Assembly (NCBI GenBank): GCA_039602395.1
Contig: JBCNJP010000007.1
Location: 119,632,957 to 119,696,956, forward strand
DNA from: Deinandra increscens subsp. villosa
Taxonomy: Eukaryota; Streptophyta; Magnoliopsida; Asterales; Asteraceae
DNA length: 64,000 nt
Direction: 5' to 3'
The position numbers were made by a program, and so were the translations under genes. The notes under the pieces are model-generated. The model worked only from the letters and a program-made list of their open reading frames with translations. It had not been told where the DNA came from and did not search any database. This document shows positions 45,311 through 55,800 of the stretch, piece by piece (within the stretch, counting starts at the first letter, position 1; each line of letters opens with the position of its first letter).

Positions 45311-46210
45311 GACGGAGCATGGACTTTGCCCACCTGGTGCCATATGTTTGTTTCCACGCTGTCAAGAAATGCTAGGCTATGGTTCGACACCTTAGCCCCC
45401 AAAAGCATCAACAACTACGAAGAACTAAGGGAAAAGTTCCTCGGATACTTCAGTCAGCAAAGAAAAACCACAAGAAACCCAAATGAAATTCTCCACATCA
45501 GAAGAAGGGATGAGGAAAATCTGGAGTCCTTTATGAACAAATACATTAAAGAAATCATGTATATCAGAGATGTGCTTGAGGTCATGAAGGTAAGCGGCTT
45601 CATATAGGGGGTCCGTAACTCACAATTATGCAAGAAGCTAGGCAAAGAATTTTCCCCAACCTGTGATGTGCTCATGGATAGGGTTAGAGCCTATATCGGG
45701 GGCAAGGACACGGGGCAAAAAGCCAAAGAATGGGGAGCAAAAAGAGATAATGGAAACCCTTATGGGAAGGGACGTGCCGAAGCTTGTCAAGGGGGGCTAT
45801 AAACAAGAACCTGTGGCACGTCTGAAAGAAGGCCACCACACTCACCCTACCCGGAAAGAGGGGGAAGGACCTCTAAGTCCTCATCAGGTACGCTTAATCA
45901 CTTGATAAGTTCAATCCCCTCATTAAGTCCCCAAGTGAAATATTTGCCACCGAAAGGGATATGTTGGCCTTCGGAAAGCCCCATCCCTACAGGCATGGTA
46001 GCAAGGGCCAGCCAAACGAGTACTGTGAATACCACAGAGGCAGTGGCCATTCAACAGATAAATGCATACAGTTATGAAAGGAAATTGAACTCGTAATTAA
46101 ATTAGGCAAGTTGTCATACCTCGTAAGGGAAATCAAAAGCACTGAAAAGACCAGGGGAAAAGACACAATAACCAAGGTCGAGCCGGAATATATCGACATG
46201 GTCAAAGGAA
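45311..46210 (+). pseudogene. Gypsy-1 gag, C-terminal part
   Basis: Continues the frame cut at 25301: PTWCHMFVSTLSRNARLWFD, KTTRNPNEILHIRR, RDVLEVMKVSGFI, then a TAG at 45605 and further shifts (visible in other frames as YCEYHRGSGHSTDKC-like zinc-finger sequence near 46025 and EYIDMVK). About 75% similar to the gypsy-2 gag by eye. Ends near 46210 at GACATGGTCAAAGG, beyond which the sequence is unrelated. Confidence 0.85.
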
Positions 46211-47352
46211 AGGAGTTCCACTACATTTTCTTCTATATTTTCGCAGCTTCCACAGTTGTGAACCCTCAACTTTGAGCGTCGATATCTCATTCATACGAGC
46301 TCGGTTTTGGACGTGCTTTAGTGCGTTGGAAAGCCCTCACAGCGTACTATTTCACAACGTACTATAAAAACCCATAAAATACAGTATCAACAACCTATGA
46401 TATTTGTATTTTATTTGTGTCCAAAGTTGATGAAAAACTCATTTTTCACTAAGTTTCTCCCAAAATTCCAACAAAGGATTCATACCTGAAAGTGAGATCT
46501 AAAATCTCATATGTTTATGGATCTGAAAGTTGTTACCAATTTAGAGGTCTTCCATAGAACTCGGACCAAGCCAATCTTTAACAAAATTGTCCTTCATAAG
46601 CATCTTCATGACTCTATCAATCTTCAAAATCTTCTTAAATCTCCAAAGCAAAAGCAAAATTCATGTCAACTACCAGATGACGCCAATTGATGAAGAACAA
46701 AATCCCACCTTAGAGGTAAGATTCGATCCTTCAAGGATTAGAGTGAGATTAAGAGAAAATGGAATGGAAAGAGTGAGATCATTTCATATTTCATTGATTG
46801 AATCAAGGTTACAAATGAGAGAGAATTACAAGTGATCTAGGCAAAACACCTAGTTAAAGGTGTAAAATGTGGGATCCTCTATTATGAACCTAGGCTTATT
46901 AACAGTCTCTTTGAATCGCATATGTTCGTTAAAACACTTACGTCCCGCTGCCTGGAACAACATCTGCAGCGCTTCCATGTGATCTCGTCCATCGTCACTT
47001 GCTAATGACCCCCTTCATTCTTCAGTAGTTGTTCCGACTGATGCACTTTCGACTCTGATCACTTCCAGATTTTACCTATCCTCATCAGTAATATTATCGA
47101 TTATAACTGTAACTGTATTAACACAAAATTTTCCATTCTTCCAGATTTGACATATCCTCATCAGTAATATAGCACTAAAGTATCGATTATAACTGTAACT
47201 GTAATATTAATACAAAATTTTTGATTCTAACAATATTATTACCGAAAGGACATATTTAAAATTTTAATAACCATATCTTAAAGAATGGTTCAAAATTGTG
47301 GTAACAGTTTCATGAATTACCATATCGAAGATACACTGTCCTTAGAAAAGCT
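46211..47352. other. Intergenic sequence upstream of the small gene
   Basis: Contains ACTTTGAGCGTCGATATCTCATTC, a word also found near 58545 (dispersed repeat), and an imperfect tandem duplication at 47065-47225 (CCAGATTT...CTCATCAGTAATAT...CGATTATAACTGTAACTGTA twice). No protein signature is seen. Confidence 0.45.
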
Positions 47353-47360
47353 TATATATA
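47353..47360 (+). promoter_or_regulatory. TATA box of the small proline-rich gene
   Basis: TATATATA in CTTATATATAC ends one base before the Copia-3 target site (TATAC, 47357-47361). With Copia-3 removed, it would lie about 65 bp upstream of ATG 51949, a normal spacing for a plant TATA box plus short leader. The insertion now separates it from the gene by 4.5 kb. Call rests on position and sequence only. Confidence 0.5.
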
Positions 47361-47361
47361 C

Positions 47362-47485
47362 TGTTAGTAAATAGTTTATTCTTTAGGTCCTTTGTTGTAA
47401 TTTGTTCAATCCTCATTTATTGTAATCTTGTATATTTATAGTATGGAATACAACTCCCAAGGTGTGGAGACCCTTAGCATTTACA
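47362..47485 (+). repeat. 5' LTR of Copia-3
   Basis: 124 bp, TGTTAGTAAATAG to TTAGCATTTACA; identical by eye to 51760-51883. TTGTATATTTATAGTATGG may act as its TATA region. Confidence 0.95.
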
Positions 47486-47496
47486 TGGTATCAGCC
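47486..47496 (+). other. Primer-binding site of Copia-3
   Basis: TGGTATCAGCC starts at the first base after the LTR; matches the complement of initiator tRNA-Met over the first nine bases. Confidence 0.85.
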
Positions 47497-47565
47497 AGAA
47501 CCCCCTCCTTTCCTCTTCTCCTTTAATTCCATCTGCTCCCCTTCCTCCTCCCCTCGCCGGCTCCC

Positions 47566-50500
47566 ATGGCCACCTCCTCCACCGATCAATCAGCCCTCCA
47601 CAAATTCAACTCCGCCCTTCATTCTCTTCCCCTTCACCTTTCCTCCACAAACTACCTCTCATGGATGAATCAAATGATTCCGGTGTTTGAATATCAAGAT
47701 CTCTCGGCCCATATTGATGGCTCATCACCACCGCCGCCGGAGATTGCTGGAACCGACGGCAAACCTGTCCCGAACCCAGCGTACTCAGCCTGGAAATCTA
47801 CTGAGCAAAAGGCCGTGATTCTTCTTCATAACTCCTTGTCCGAAGAAGTGTTCCCCGATGTTGTTGGTTATTCCACGGCGCGCGAGAAATGGGTTGCTCT
47901 TGCGAGCATTTACTCCGATTCGTCTATTGAAAGGGCTCAAAACATCAAGGACCAACTTAATTCGATCACTAAGGGCACCCAAACCGTCGCTGAGTTCGGT
48001 CGCCGGTTCAAGGGTCTGGTGGATCAATTGACTGCCATGGGACATCCCATGTCTGAAGAAGACAAAACCCATTGCTTCTACAAAGGGCTTGGTGCTGAAT
48101 TCGTGAATTTCTCCATATCGATGAAGGCGGCTCAACCCCACATATCTCTGCGTGATCTTCAGATTAGGGCAGAAAACACCGAATTGCTCTATCGGAGCAT
48201 TCATGGCAATCAACAACCTGTTGCGTTTTCTGCTCAATCCACCCGACCTCCCAACACTCGCAATCCTAACGCTCCAACAATCGTAACAAAAACCCATCGC
48301 GCGGTGGTTTTCGGGGTGGTCGGGGCAATCGCGGTGGTCGGTTTTATCAACCGGACCCCTGTCAATGGTGTGGGAAGCCTGGTCATAAAGCCTCCAACTG
48401 CTTTGCTCTGCAGAAACTGACCTCTGCCGGTTCCCCGTCCGAAGCTCAGGTGGCGCAAGCATTCAAAGATAAGTGCAACGTTTCGACGACCAATCCCGAT
48501 TGGTATGTAGACTCTGGCGCCACCGATCATATGGTAGGGTCGTCATCTCACACCAACACCGCTGCCTCTGTCTCTGGTACGTCTCATGTAACCTTTGGTA
48601 ACGGTGACTCTCTTCCCGTTTCACACAAAGGTTTTTCTGTTATCAATTCCAATATCTTGCTTAATGATGTTCTTGTTGTTCCTAATATCACCAAAAACTT
48701 GCTTTCCATTAGCAAGTTAACTCGGGACAACAATATTGATGTTATATTCTCATATCCGTCATTTTTTCTTCAGGACCGGTCCTTGAAGAAAATTCTAGCC
48801 CAAGGTTCATGTGAGAACGGCCTTTATGTTTTGAAGGATCAACCGCAAGCTCTTATTGCTTATAGTACTAATGTTTCCTTTGAGATCTGGCATCGTCGTC
48901 TTGGACATGCTAATTTTGATATTGTCTCTTTACTTAATAAACTGGGCTTGTTGCGTGTTACTTCGATTCTTCCCAAACCTGTTTTATGTGAAGTATGTCA
49001 AATGGCTAAAAGCCAAAAAATAAAGTTTGATCACAATACTAAACGTGCTCCTCAATCTCTTGACTTAATTCATTGTGATCTATGGGGACCATCTCCCGTT
49101 GTGTCAAAAGATGGGTACCGTTACTACGTTGCTTTTGTCGATGATCACAGTCGATTCACGTGGCTTTACCCCCTGCGCACTAAAACAGACTTTTATGAAG
49201 TTCTTCCTATCTTTCTCAAAATGGTCCAAAATCAATTTGCCAAAACCATTAAAACCTTTCAAAGCGATGGGGGTCTGAGTTTGTTAACAATCGGGTTCGT
49301 ACAATATTTAATGATCATGGTATTTTTCATCGCTTATCGTGTCCTTACACCCCGGAACAAAATGGTCGGGTTGAACGAAAGCACCGGCACATCATAGAAA
49401 CCGGGCTTGCACTTTTATTCAATGCTAAAATTCCCTCATCTTATTGGGTTGACGCGGTGAGCACCGCTACGTATATTATCAATAGGCTTCCTTCCAAAGT
49501 CACAAACAATAAATCCCCGTTCGAAATTATCAATGGCCACCCACCAAATTATAATAACTTTCGTACGTTTGGTTGTAGGGTGTATCCATACCTTCGAAAC
49601 TATGCTGAAAATAAGCTTGCGCCACGTAGCTTACCATGTGTTTTTCTTGGTTATCACTCGCAATACAAAGGCTATCGGTGTCTTGATCCGCACACCAATC
49701 GAACCTACATCACCCGTCATGCCAAATTTGATGAAAACCTCTTCCCATTTTCTGTCAACACACTCCATGATACTTCCTCCAGCACTCCGTTAACCAGCTT
49801 CACTGAACCATTCCCTAACCGTCCGCCAAATCCTTCCACTCCTGCCAAGCCCAAACCCAAAACTGATAGGCCCAATCCAAATTGTCATCTTTGCAATGAA
49901 CCTGTTCCTCAGGCCCAAATTCCTCCCACTAATCTCGGTGGGCCGATCCCTTCTGAGGATGACTTGGATGACCCATCTTCATCCTCTTATTCCAGCCCAT
50001 CTTCCAGCCCACCGTCTAGCCCATCATCGCCCCCACCACCTTTCAATCCTACATCAGCTTCCTCGCATCCTATCACTCCTCCTGCTCCGACCCCTTCTCC
50101 CATACCTCCCACCGGTCATCCTATGGTCACTCGTGCGAAAGCCGGAATTTTTAAGCCTAAACACCGTGCTAATATTGCCACGTGTAACCCTGTTATTCAC
50201 TCTCTTTTGGCCACTACCGATCCTAAATCTCACAAAGTTGCCCTTCGTTACCCTCATTGGATTGATGCCATGAATAATGAATTAAGGGCTCTGCAATCAA
50301 ATCACACATGGACTCTAGTTCCTCGACCCAAAACTGGTAATGTCGTTGGCTCTAAATGGCTCTTTCGTACTAAACTTCGTGCAGATGGCTCTCTTGATAA
50401 ACACAAAGCACGGTTGGTTGCTCAAGGCTACTCGCAGGTCCCTGGTCTGGACTTCTCGCATACGTTTAGTCCCGTGGTCAAAGCCACCACCATCCGCACT

Positions 50501-51772
50501 GTCCTTGCATTAGCGGTTATGTATGGGTGGCGTCTTCACCAATTGGACGTTAATAATGCCTTCCTACATGGCCTACTGAATGAAGAAGTGTTTATGGAGC
50601 AACCCCCAGGCTTTGTTGATCCCAAGTTTCCACAGCATGTTTGTCGTCTAAATAAGGCTATTTACGGCCTTAAACAGGCCCCTCGTGCCTGGTTTCACCG
50701 CTTGAGTGCATTTCTCTTAAAAAATGGATTTGTTTGCAGTCGTGCGGATCCCTCCTTCTTTGTCTTCAAGAAGGATGATTGCATTCTTTATTTACTTGTG
50801 TATGTTGATGATCTCATTTTGACAGGAAATAAGGAAGAAGTTATACGGAAATTTGTCAAAAGCTTGCACAACACATTTGCTATCAAGGACTTGGGCGATC
50901 TTAACTACTTCCTTGGACTTGAAGCATCTCATACCAAAAATGGCTTATTTCTAAGTCAGGTCAAGTATGCCAAGGAAATTCTTGAGCGTGCAAACATGTT
51001 GGATGCCAAACCCATGCCTACACCGTTATCTCCGAATGTGTCGCTTACCAACGATGGTGATCTCTATCCTGACCCCACGTTCTATAGATCCTTGGTTGGG
51101 GCTCTTCAATATTTGACCATCACTCGACCAGATATATCGTATGCCGTCAATCAAGTTAGCCAGTTCCTTCAAGCTCCCACTCATACCCATGTTCAATGTG
51201 TAAAAAGGATTCTGCGCTACGTGAAAGGAACACTTTCATTTGGACTCACCTTTTCCAAACAAGGCCCCTCATCCATACGGGGGTATTCAGATGCTGATTG
51301 GGCAAGGTGCATTGAAACAAGAAGATCTACGTATGGGTACTCTGTCTATCTAGGTGGAAATCTGGTCTCCTGGAGTGCTAAAAAGCAGCACTCAGTTGCT
51401 CGGTCCAGCTGTGAATCCGAATATCGCGCCATGGCTAATACTACTGCTGAAATAGTTTGGCTCACTCACCTGTTACAGGAACTTCATGCCTTACCTCCTG
51501 ATCGACCTACACTCCTTTGTGACAATCAAAGTGCTGTGTTTCTGTCCCAAAATCCAGTTGCTCACAAACGAACAAAACATGTTGACCTGGACTATCACTT
51601 TATTCGTGAACTTGTGACCTCTGGCAAACTTGTCACCAAGTTTATTCCATCCAAGCTTCAGGTTGCGGACATTTTCACCAAAAGTCTCCCTCGTGCTCAG
51701 TTTGAGAACTTTCGTGCCATGCTATGCCTGGGTCCTGCACCGTTGCGCTTGAGGGGGGATGTTAGTAAATAG
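47566..51772 (+). pseudogene. Copia-3 gag-pol with two single-base deletions
   Basis: ATG 47566 (MATSSTDQSALHKFN). Gag runs in frame to a one-base loss between about 48270 and 48290; the zinc knuckle CQWCGKPGHKASNC (about 48360) is in the next frame with protease (WYVDSGATDHM), HRRLGHANFD and integrase (HCDLWGP, FQSDGG). A second one-base loss near 49274, between DGG and EF, shifts to the frame with EQNGRVERKHRH, SYWVDAVSTATY, a proline/serine-rich linker, reverse transcriptase (LDVNNAFLHG, YVDDLILTG at about 50801) and RNase H (YSDADWA, SSCESEYRA, LLCDNQSA), ending within the 3' LTR at 51772. All catalytic motifs remain. Either a dead copy or two sequence errors. Confidence 0.92.
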
Positions 51773-51883
51773 TTTATTCTTTAGGTCCTTTGTTGTAATT
51801 TGTTCAATCCTCATTTATTGTAATCTTGTATATTTATAGTATGGAATACAACTCCCAAGGTGTGGAGACCCTTAGCATTTACA
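51760..51883 (+). repeat. 3' LTR of Copia-3
   Basis: 124 bp, identical by eye to the 5' LTR. The pol stop codon lies 11 bases into it. Confidence 0.95.
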
Positions 51884-51899
51884 TATACCATTCAAATTG

Positions 51900-51947
51900 A
51901 TGGAACGAAACGGACCAAACATAAAGAGTTATTATTCGAGTGAATGA
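51900..51947 (+). promoter_or_regulatory. Upstream ORF (15 codons) before the small gene
   Basis: ATG 51900 opens MERNGPNIKSYYSSE and stops at 51945-51947, one base before ATG 51949. If transcribed it would lower initiation at the main start. Alternatively it marks an old frameshift in a longer N-terminus. Confidence 0.3.
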
Positions 51948-51948
51948 A

Positions 51949-52324
51949 ATGGAACCGAAACTTGTTCCTAGATTTCCAGCTCCAGTGGTGCCTCTTCTGT
52001 TTGGAATTTTACTAATTTCAACTGCTTTAGGAATCGTTATCGAAGAATCTACAACTACCACTTTCACAATGTCTCAAGGTTAGTATGTATATATATTTTT
52101 GCGCACTTAATGGTACCTGCTAGACTTGATTCACCAAACTAAACTTTTTATATGACTCGCTTGTAGCCTGGTTTTCTAGGAAGATTCTCAATTTTCCAGG
52201 TGTTCATCCGGGATATAACGCGCCGTGGATTGGAAGGGGGTTCTTTCCAATACCCCCGCCGCCTCCGCAACATGGACATGCACCCCATCCACCAAAAGTG
52301 CCGCCTCCTCCACCACATAATTAG
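51949..52324 (+). CDS. Small two-exon proline-rich protein (95 aa), unknown function
   Basis: Exon 1 is 51949-52078 and exon 2 is 52167-52324; the intron (88 bp) has donor CAAG/GTTAGTATG and acceptor TTGTAG/CC, and splicing keeps the frame. Start MEPKLVPRFPAPVVP is followed by one hydrophobic segment (about 15-31, LLFGILLISTALGIVI), a TTTT stretch, then WFSRKILNFPGVHPGYNAPW and a C-terminus of PPPPPQH, HPPK and VPPPPPHN. This suggests a secreted or single-pass membrane proline-rich peptide; no known family is recognised. A last-exon paralogue lies at 2870-2995, which supports it having been a real gene. Copia-3 sits between its TATA box and start, so expression is probably lost or rewired. 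The following repeats derive from its 3' flank. Confidence 0.5.
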
Positions 52325-52800
52325 ACCCAAAGACGATTAGCCTCCTATTAAATAATAATTATGAAAATTTTCTGCTGATGTGATATTCTTCTATTGGGTC
52401 AATTCGGCCATGCTTCTGAGGTACTATATATCCATTAATGTTTTGCTTTCTCCTTTCAAAATAAACAAATTATAATAAATAAGCGAAGGAAAGAAGTTAA
52501 TTCTAATATAATAAAAACAAATTCCCATCTCTCGCCCACAACGATTCATCTATCGCTTATATTTGTCATTTTTATATATTTGGGTTGGAAGTAATCAAAG
52601 ATGTAAGCATATGTAGTTTGTATGGTTCAGTTTTGTTATTAGTAAATTACGTTATTAGATCAAGTCTTATTTTATTTTAAAGTTCAGTTGTTATTCTAAA
52701 TTTCTACTAGCTAGACGTTTTTGGTGTCTAAATTATTTGGAAGTTGCGATCAAATATTGTTATTGGATATCTCTACTAGATATTTTGTGGAGCCGGTGTG
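52325..52800. repeat. 3' flank of the small gene, ancestral repeat module
   Basis: Follows the stop codon directly. GACGATTAGCCTCC, GCTGATGTGATATTCTTCT, AATATAATAAAAACAAATTC, CAACGATTCATCTATCGC and GTAATCAAAGATGTAAGC recur in copies S0, S2, S4, S5 and S6. This part itself is not tandemly repeated here. Confidence 0.75.
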
Positions 52801-55800
52801 TAATTAATTTACGTGCAAGTTGTAGAACTAGTACAAGTCGATCAGGTCACACTCGAAAGTCCCATCTACAAGTTGTATAACTAATAGAACCAAGAAAATG
52901 CAAGGAAGACTTACCACGTACAAGACACGTTAAAGATGCATATAATGAAATTAAACATTAAACTGCTAACATGAAATTATATATACTAAGACTGATGGTC
53001 GGTATTCCTTGGATGATAAAACTATTGACCGTTGCAACACGCTCATTTTTATTAACGTTTTCGTATAAATATTGTTCAAATCGGAGCACCTCTAAGTTTC
53101 TACTAGACATTTTGTGAAGTCAGTGTGTAATATATTTGGAAGTTGTAAAACTAGTCCAGGTCGATCAGGTAACACTCCAAAGTCCCACCTCCAAGTTGTA
53201 TAACTAATAGAACCAAGAAAATACCAAAGGACTTGCTACGTACAAGACACGATAAAGTTGTACAACGAAATTAAACATAAAACCGCAATAAGGAATTAAA
53301 TATATTAAAACTGATGGTCGGTATTTGGCTAGTTCTTGTAGGATAATTGTTCGTCAATTTAAATAAAAACAATTTTTTTATTTTAGATATATTAAAACCG
53401 ATGGTCGGTATCGGTGTGTAATTTACCTGCAAGTTGTAGAACTAGTACAAGTCGATCAGGTCACACTCGAAAGTCCCATCTACAAGTTGTATAACTAATA
53501 GAACCAAGAAAATGCAAGGAAGACTTACCACGTACAAGACACGTTAAAAATGCATATAATGAAATTAAACATTAAACTGCTAACATGAAATTATATATAC
53601 TAAGACTGATGGTCGGTATTCCTTGGATGATAAAACTATTGACCGTTGCAACACGCTCATTTTTATTAACGTTTTCGTATATATATTTTTCAAATCGGAG
53701 CACCTCTAAGTTTCTACTAGACATTTTGTGAAGTCAGTGTGTAATATATTTGGAAGTTGTAAAACTAGTCCAGGTCGATCAGGTAACACTCCAAAGTCCC
53801 ACCTCCAAGTTGTATAACTAATAAAACCAAGAAAATAGCAAAGGACTTGCTACGTACAAGACACGATAAAGTTGTACAACGAAATTAAACATAAAACCGC
53901 AATAAGGAATTAAATATATTAAAACTGATGGTCGGTATTTGGCTAGTTCTTGTAGGATAATTGTTCGTCAATTTAAATAAAAACAATTTTTTTATTTTAG
54001 ATATATTAAAACCGATGGTCGGTATCGGTGTGTAATTTACCTGCAAGATGTAGAACTAGTACAAGTCGATCAGGTCACACTCGAAAGTCCCATCTACAAG
54101 TTGTATAACTAATAGAACCAAGAAAATGTAAGGAAGACTTACCACGTACAAGACACGTTAAAGATGCATATAATGAAATTAAACATTAAACTGCTAACAT
54201 GAAATTATAAATATTAAGACTGATGGTCGCTATTCCTTGGATGATAAAACTATTGACCGTTGCAACACGCTCATTTTTATTAACGTTTTCGTATAAATAT
54301 TGTTCAAATCGGAGCACCTCTAAGTTGCTACTAGACATTTTGTGAAGTCAGTGTGTAATATATTTGGAAGTTGTAAAACTAGTCCAGGTCGATCAGGTAA
54401 CACTCCAAAGTCCCACTTCCAAGTTGTATAACTAATAGAACCAAGAAAATACCAAAGGACTTGCTACGTACAAGACACGATAAAGTTGTACAACGAAATT
54501 AAACATAAAACCGCAATAAGGAATTAAATATATTAAAACTGATGGTCGGTATTTGGCTAGTTCTTGTAGGATAACTGTTCGTCAATTTAAATAAAAACAA
54601 TTTTTTTATTTTAGATATATTAAAACCGATGGTCGGTATCGGTGTGTAATTTACCTGCAAGTTGTAGAACTAGTACAAGTCGATCAGGTCACACTCGAAA
54701 GTCCCATCTACAAGTTGTATAACTAATAGAACCAAGAAAATGTAAGGAAGACTTACCACGTACAAGACACGTTAAAGATGCATATAATGAAATTAAACAT
54801 TAAACTGCTAACATGAAATTATAATTATTAAGACTGATGGTCGCTATTCCTTGGATGATAAAACTATTGACCGTTGCAACACGCTCATTTTTATTAACGT
54901 TTTCGTATAAATATTGTTCAAATCGGAGCACCTCTAAGTTGCTACTAGACATTTTGTGAAGTCAGTGTGTAATATATTTGGAAGTTGTAAAACTAGTCCA
55001 GGTCGATCAGGTAACACTCCAAAGTCCCACTTCCAAGTTGTATAACTAATAGAATCAAGAAAATACCAAAGGACTTGCTACGTACAAGACACGATAAAGT
55101 TGTACAACGAAATTAAACATAAAACCGCAATAAGGAATTAAATATATTAAAACTGATGGTCGGTATTTGGCTAGTTCTTGTAGGATAACTGTTCGTCAAT
55201 TTAAATAAAAACAATTTTTTTATTTTAGATATATTAAAACCGATGGTCGGTATCGGTGTGTAATTTACCTGCAAGTTGTAGAACTAGTACAAGTCGATCA
55301 GGTCACACTCGAAAGTCCCATCTACAAGTTGTATAACTAATAGAACCAAGAAAATGTAAGGAAGACTTACCACGTACAAGACACGTTAAAGATGCATATA
55401 ATGAAATTAAACATTAAACTGCTAACATGAAATTATAATTATTAAGACTGATGGTCGCTATTCCTTGGATGATAAAACTATTGACCGTTGCAACACGCTC
55501 ATTTTTATTAACGTTTTCGTATAAATATTGTTCAAATCGGAGCACCTCTAAGTTGCTACTAGACATTTTGTGAAGTCAGTGTGTAATATATTTGGAAGTT
55601 GTAAAACTAGTCCAGGTCGATCAGGTAACACTCCAAAGTCCCACCTCCAAGTTGTATAACTAATAGAACCAAGAAAATACGAAAGGACTTGCTACGTACA
55701 AGACACGATAAAGTTGTACAACGAAATTAAACATAAAACCGCAATAAGGAATTAAATATATTAAAACTGATGGTCGGTATTTGGCTAGTTCTTGTAGGAT

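Larger units (their letters stand above)
24020..46210 (+). mobile_element. Gypsy-1: truncated Tat-like Ty3/gypsy, split in gag
   Basis: An LTR (24020-24580), primer-binding region and gag are present; gag is split by a 20-kb nested insertion (25302-45310) and resumes to about 46210, where homology stops without pol or a 3' LTR. Its LTR shares CACGCC(A/G)GAG, TTCGGGGCCCTTCGTGTC and the terminal GGGATTCTGGGACGCAACA with gypsy-2, so the two are related families. Fragments of its LTR recur at 60377-60792 and 63127-63539. Confidence 0.8.
47362..51883 (+). mobile_element. Recent Ale-like Ty1/copia (Copia-3)
   Basis: 124-bp LTRs (47362-47485, 51760-51883) look identical base for base. Perfect 5-bp duplication TATAC (47357-47361, 51884-51888). 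Primer site TGGTATCAGCC directly after the 5' LTR and polypurine tract GAGGGGGGA before the 3' LTR. Short LTRs and words such as LDVNNAFLHG and LKQAPRAWF suit the Ale/Retrofit lineage. Despite apparently identical LTRs, gag-pol has two single-base losses. It lies in the presumed core promoter of the gene at 51949. Confidence 0.95.

Noticed and set aside
47785..48462. 225-codon minus-strand frame
   Set aside because: Complement of Copia-3 gag; no independent signature.
52148..52330. Minus-strand frame rich in W, R and G
   Set aside because: Complement of the proline-rich exon 52167-52324.
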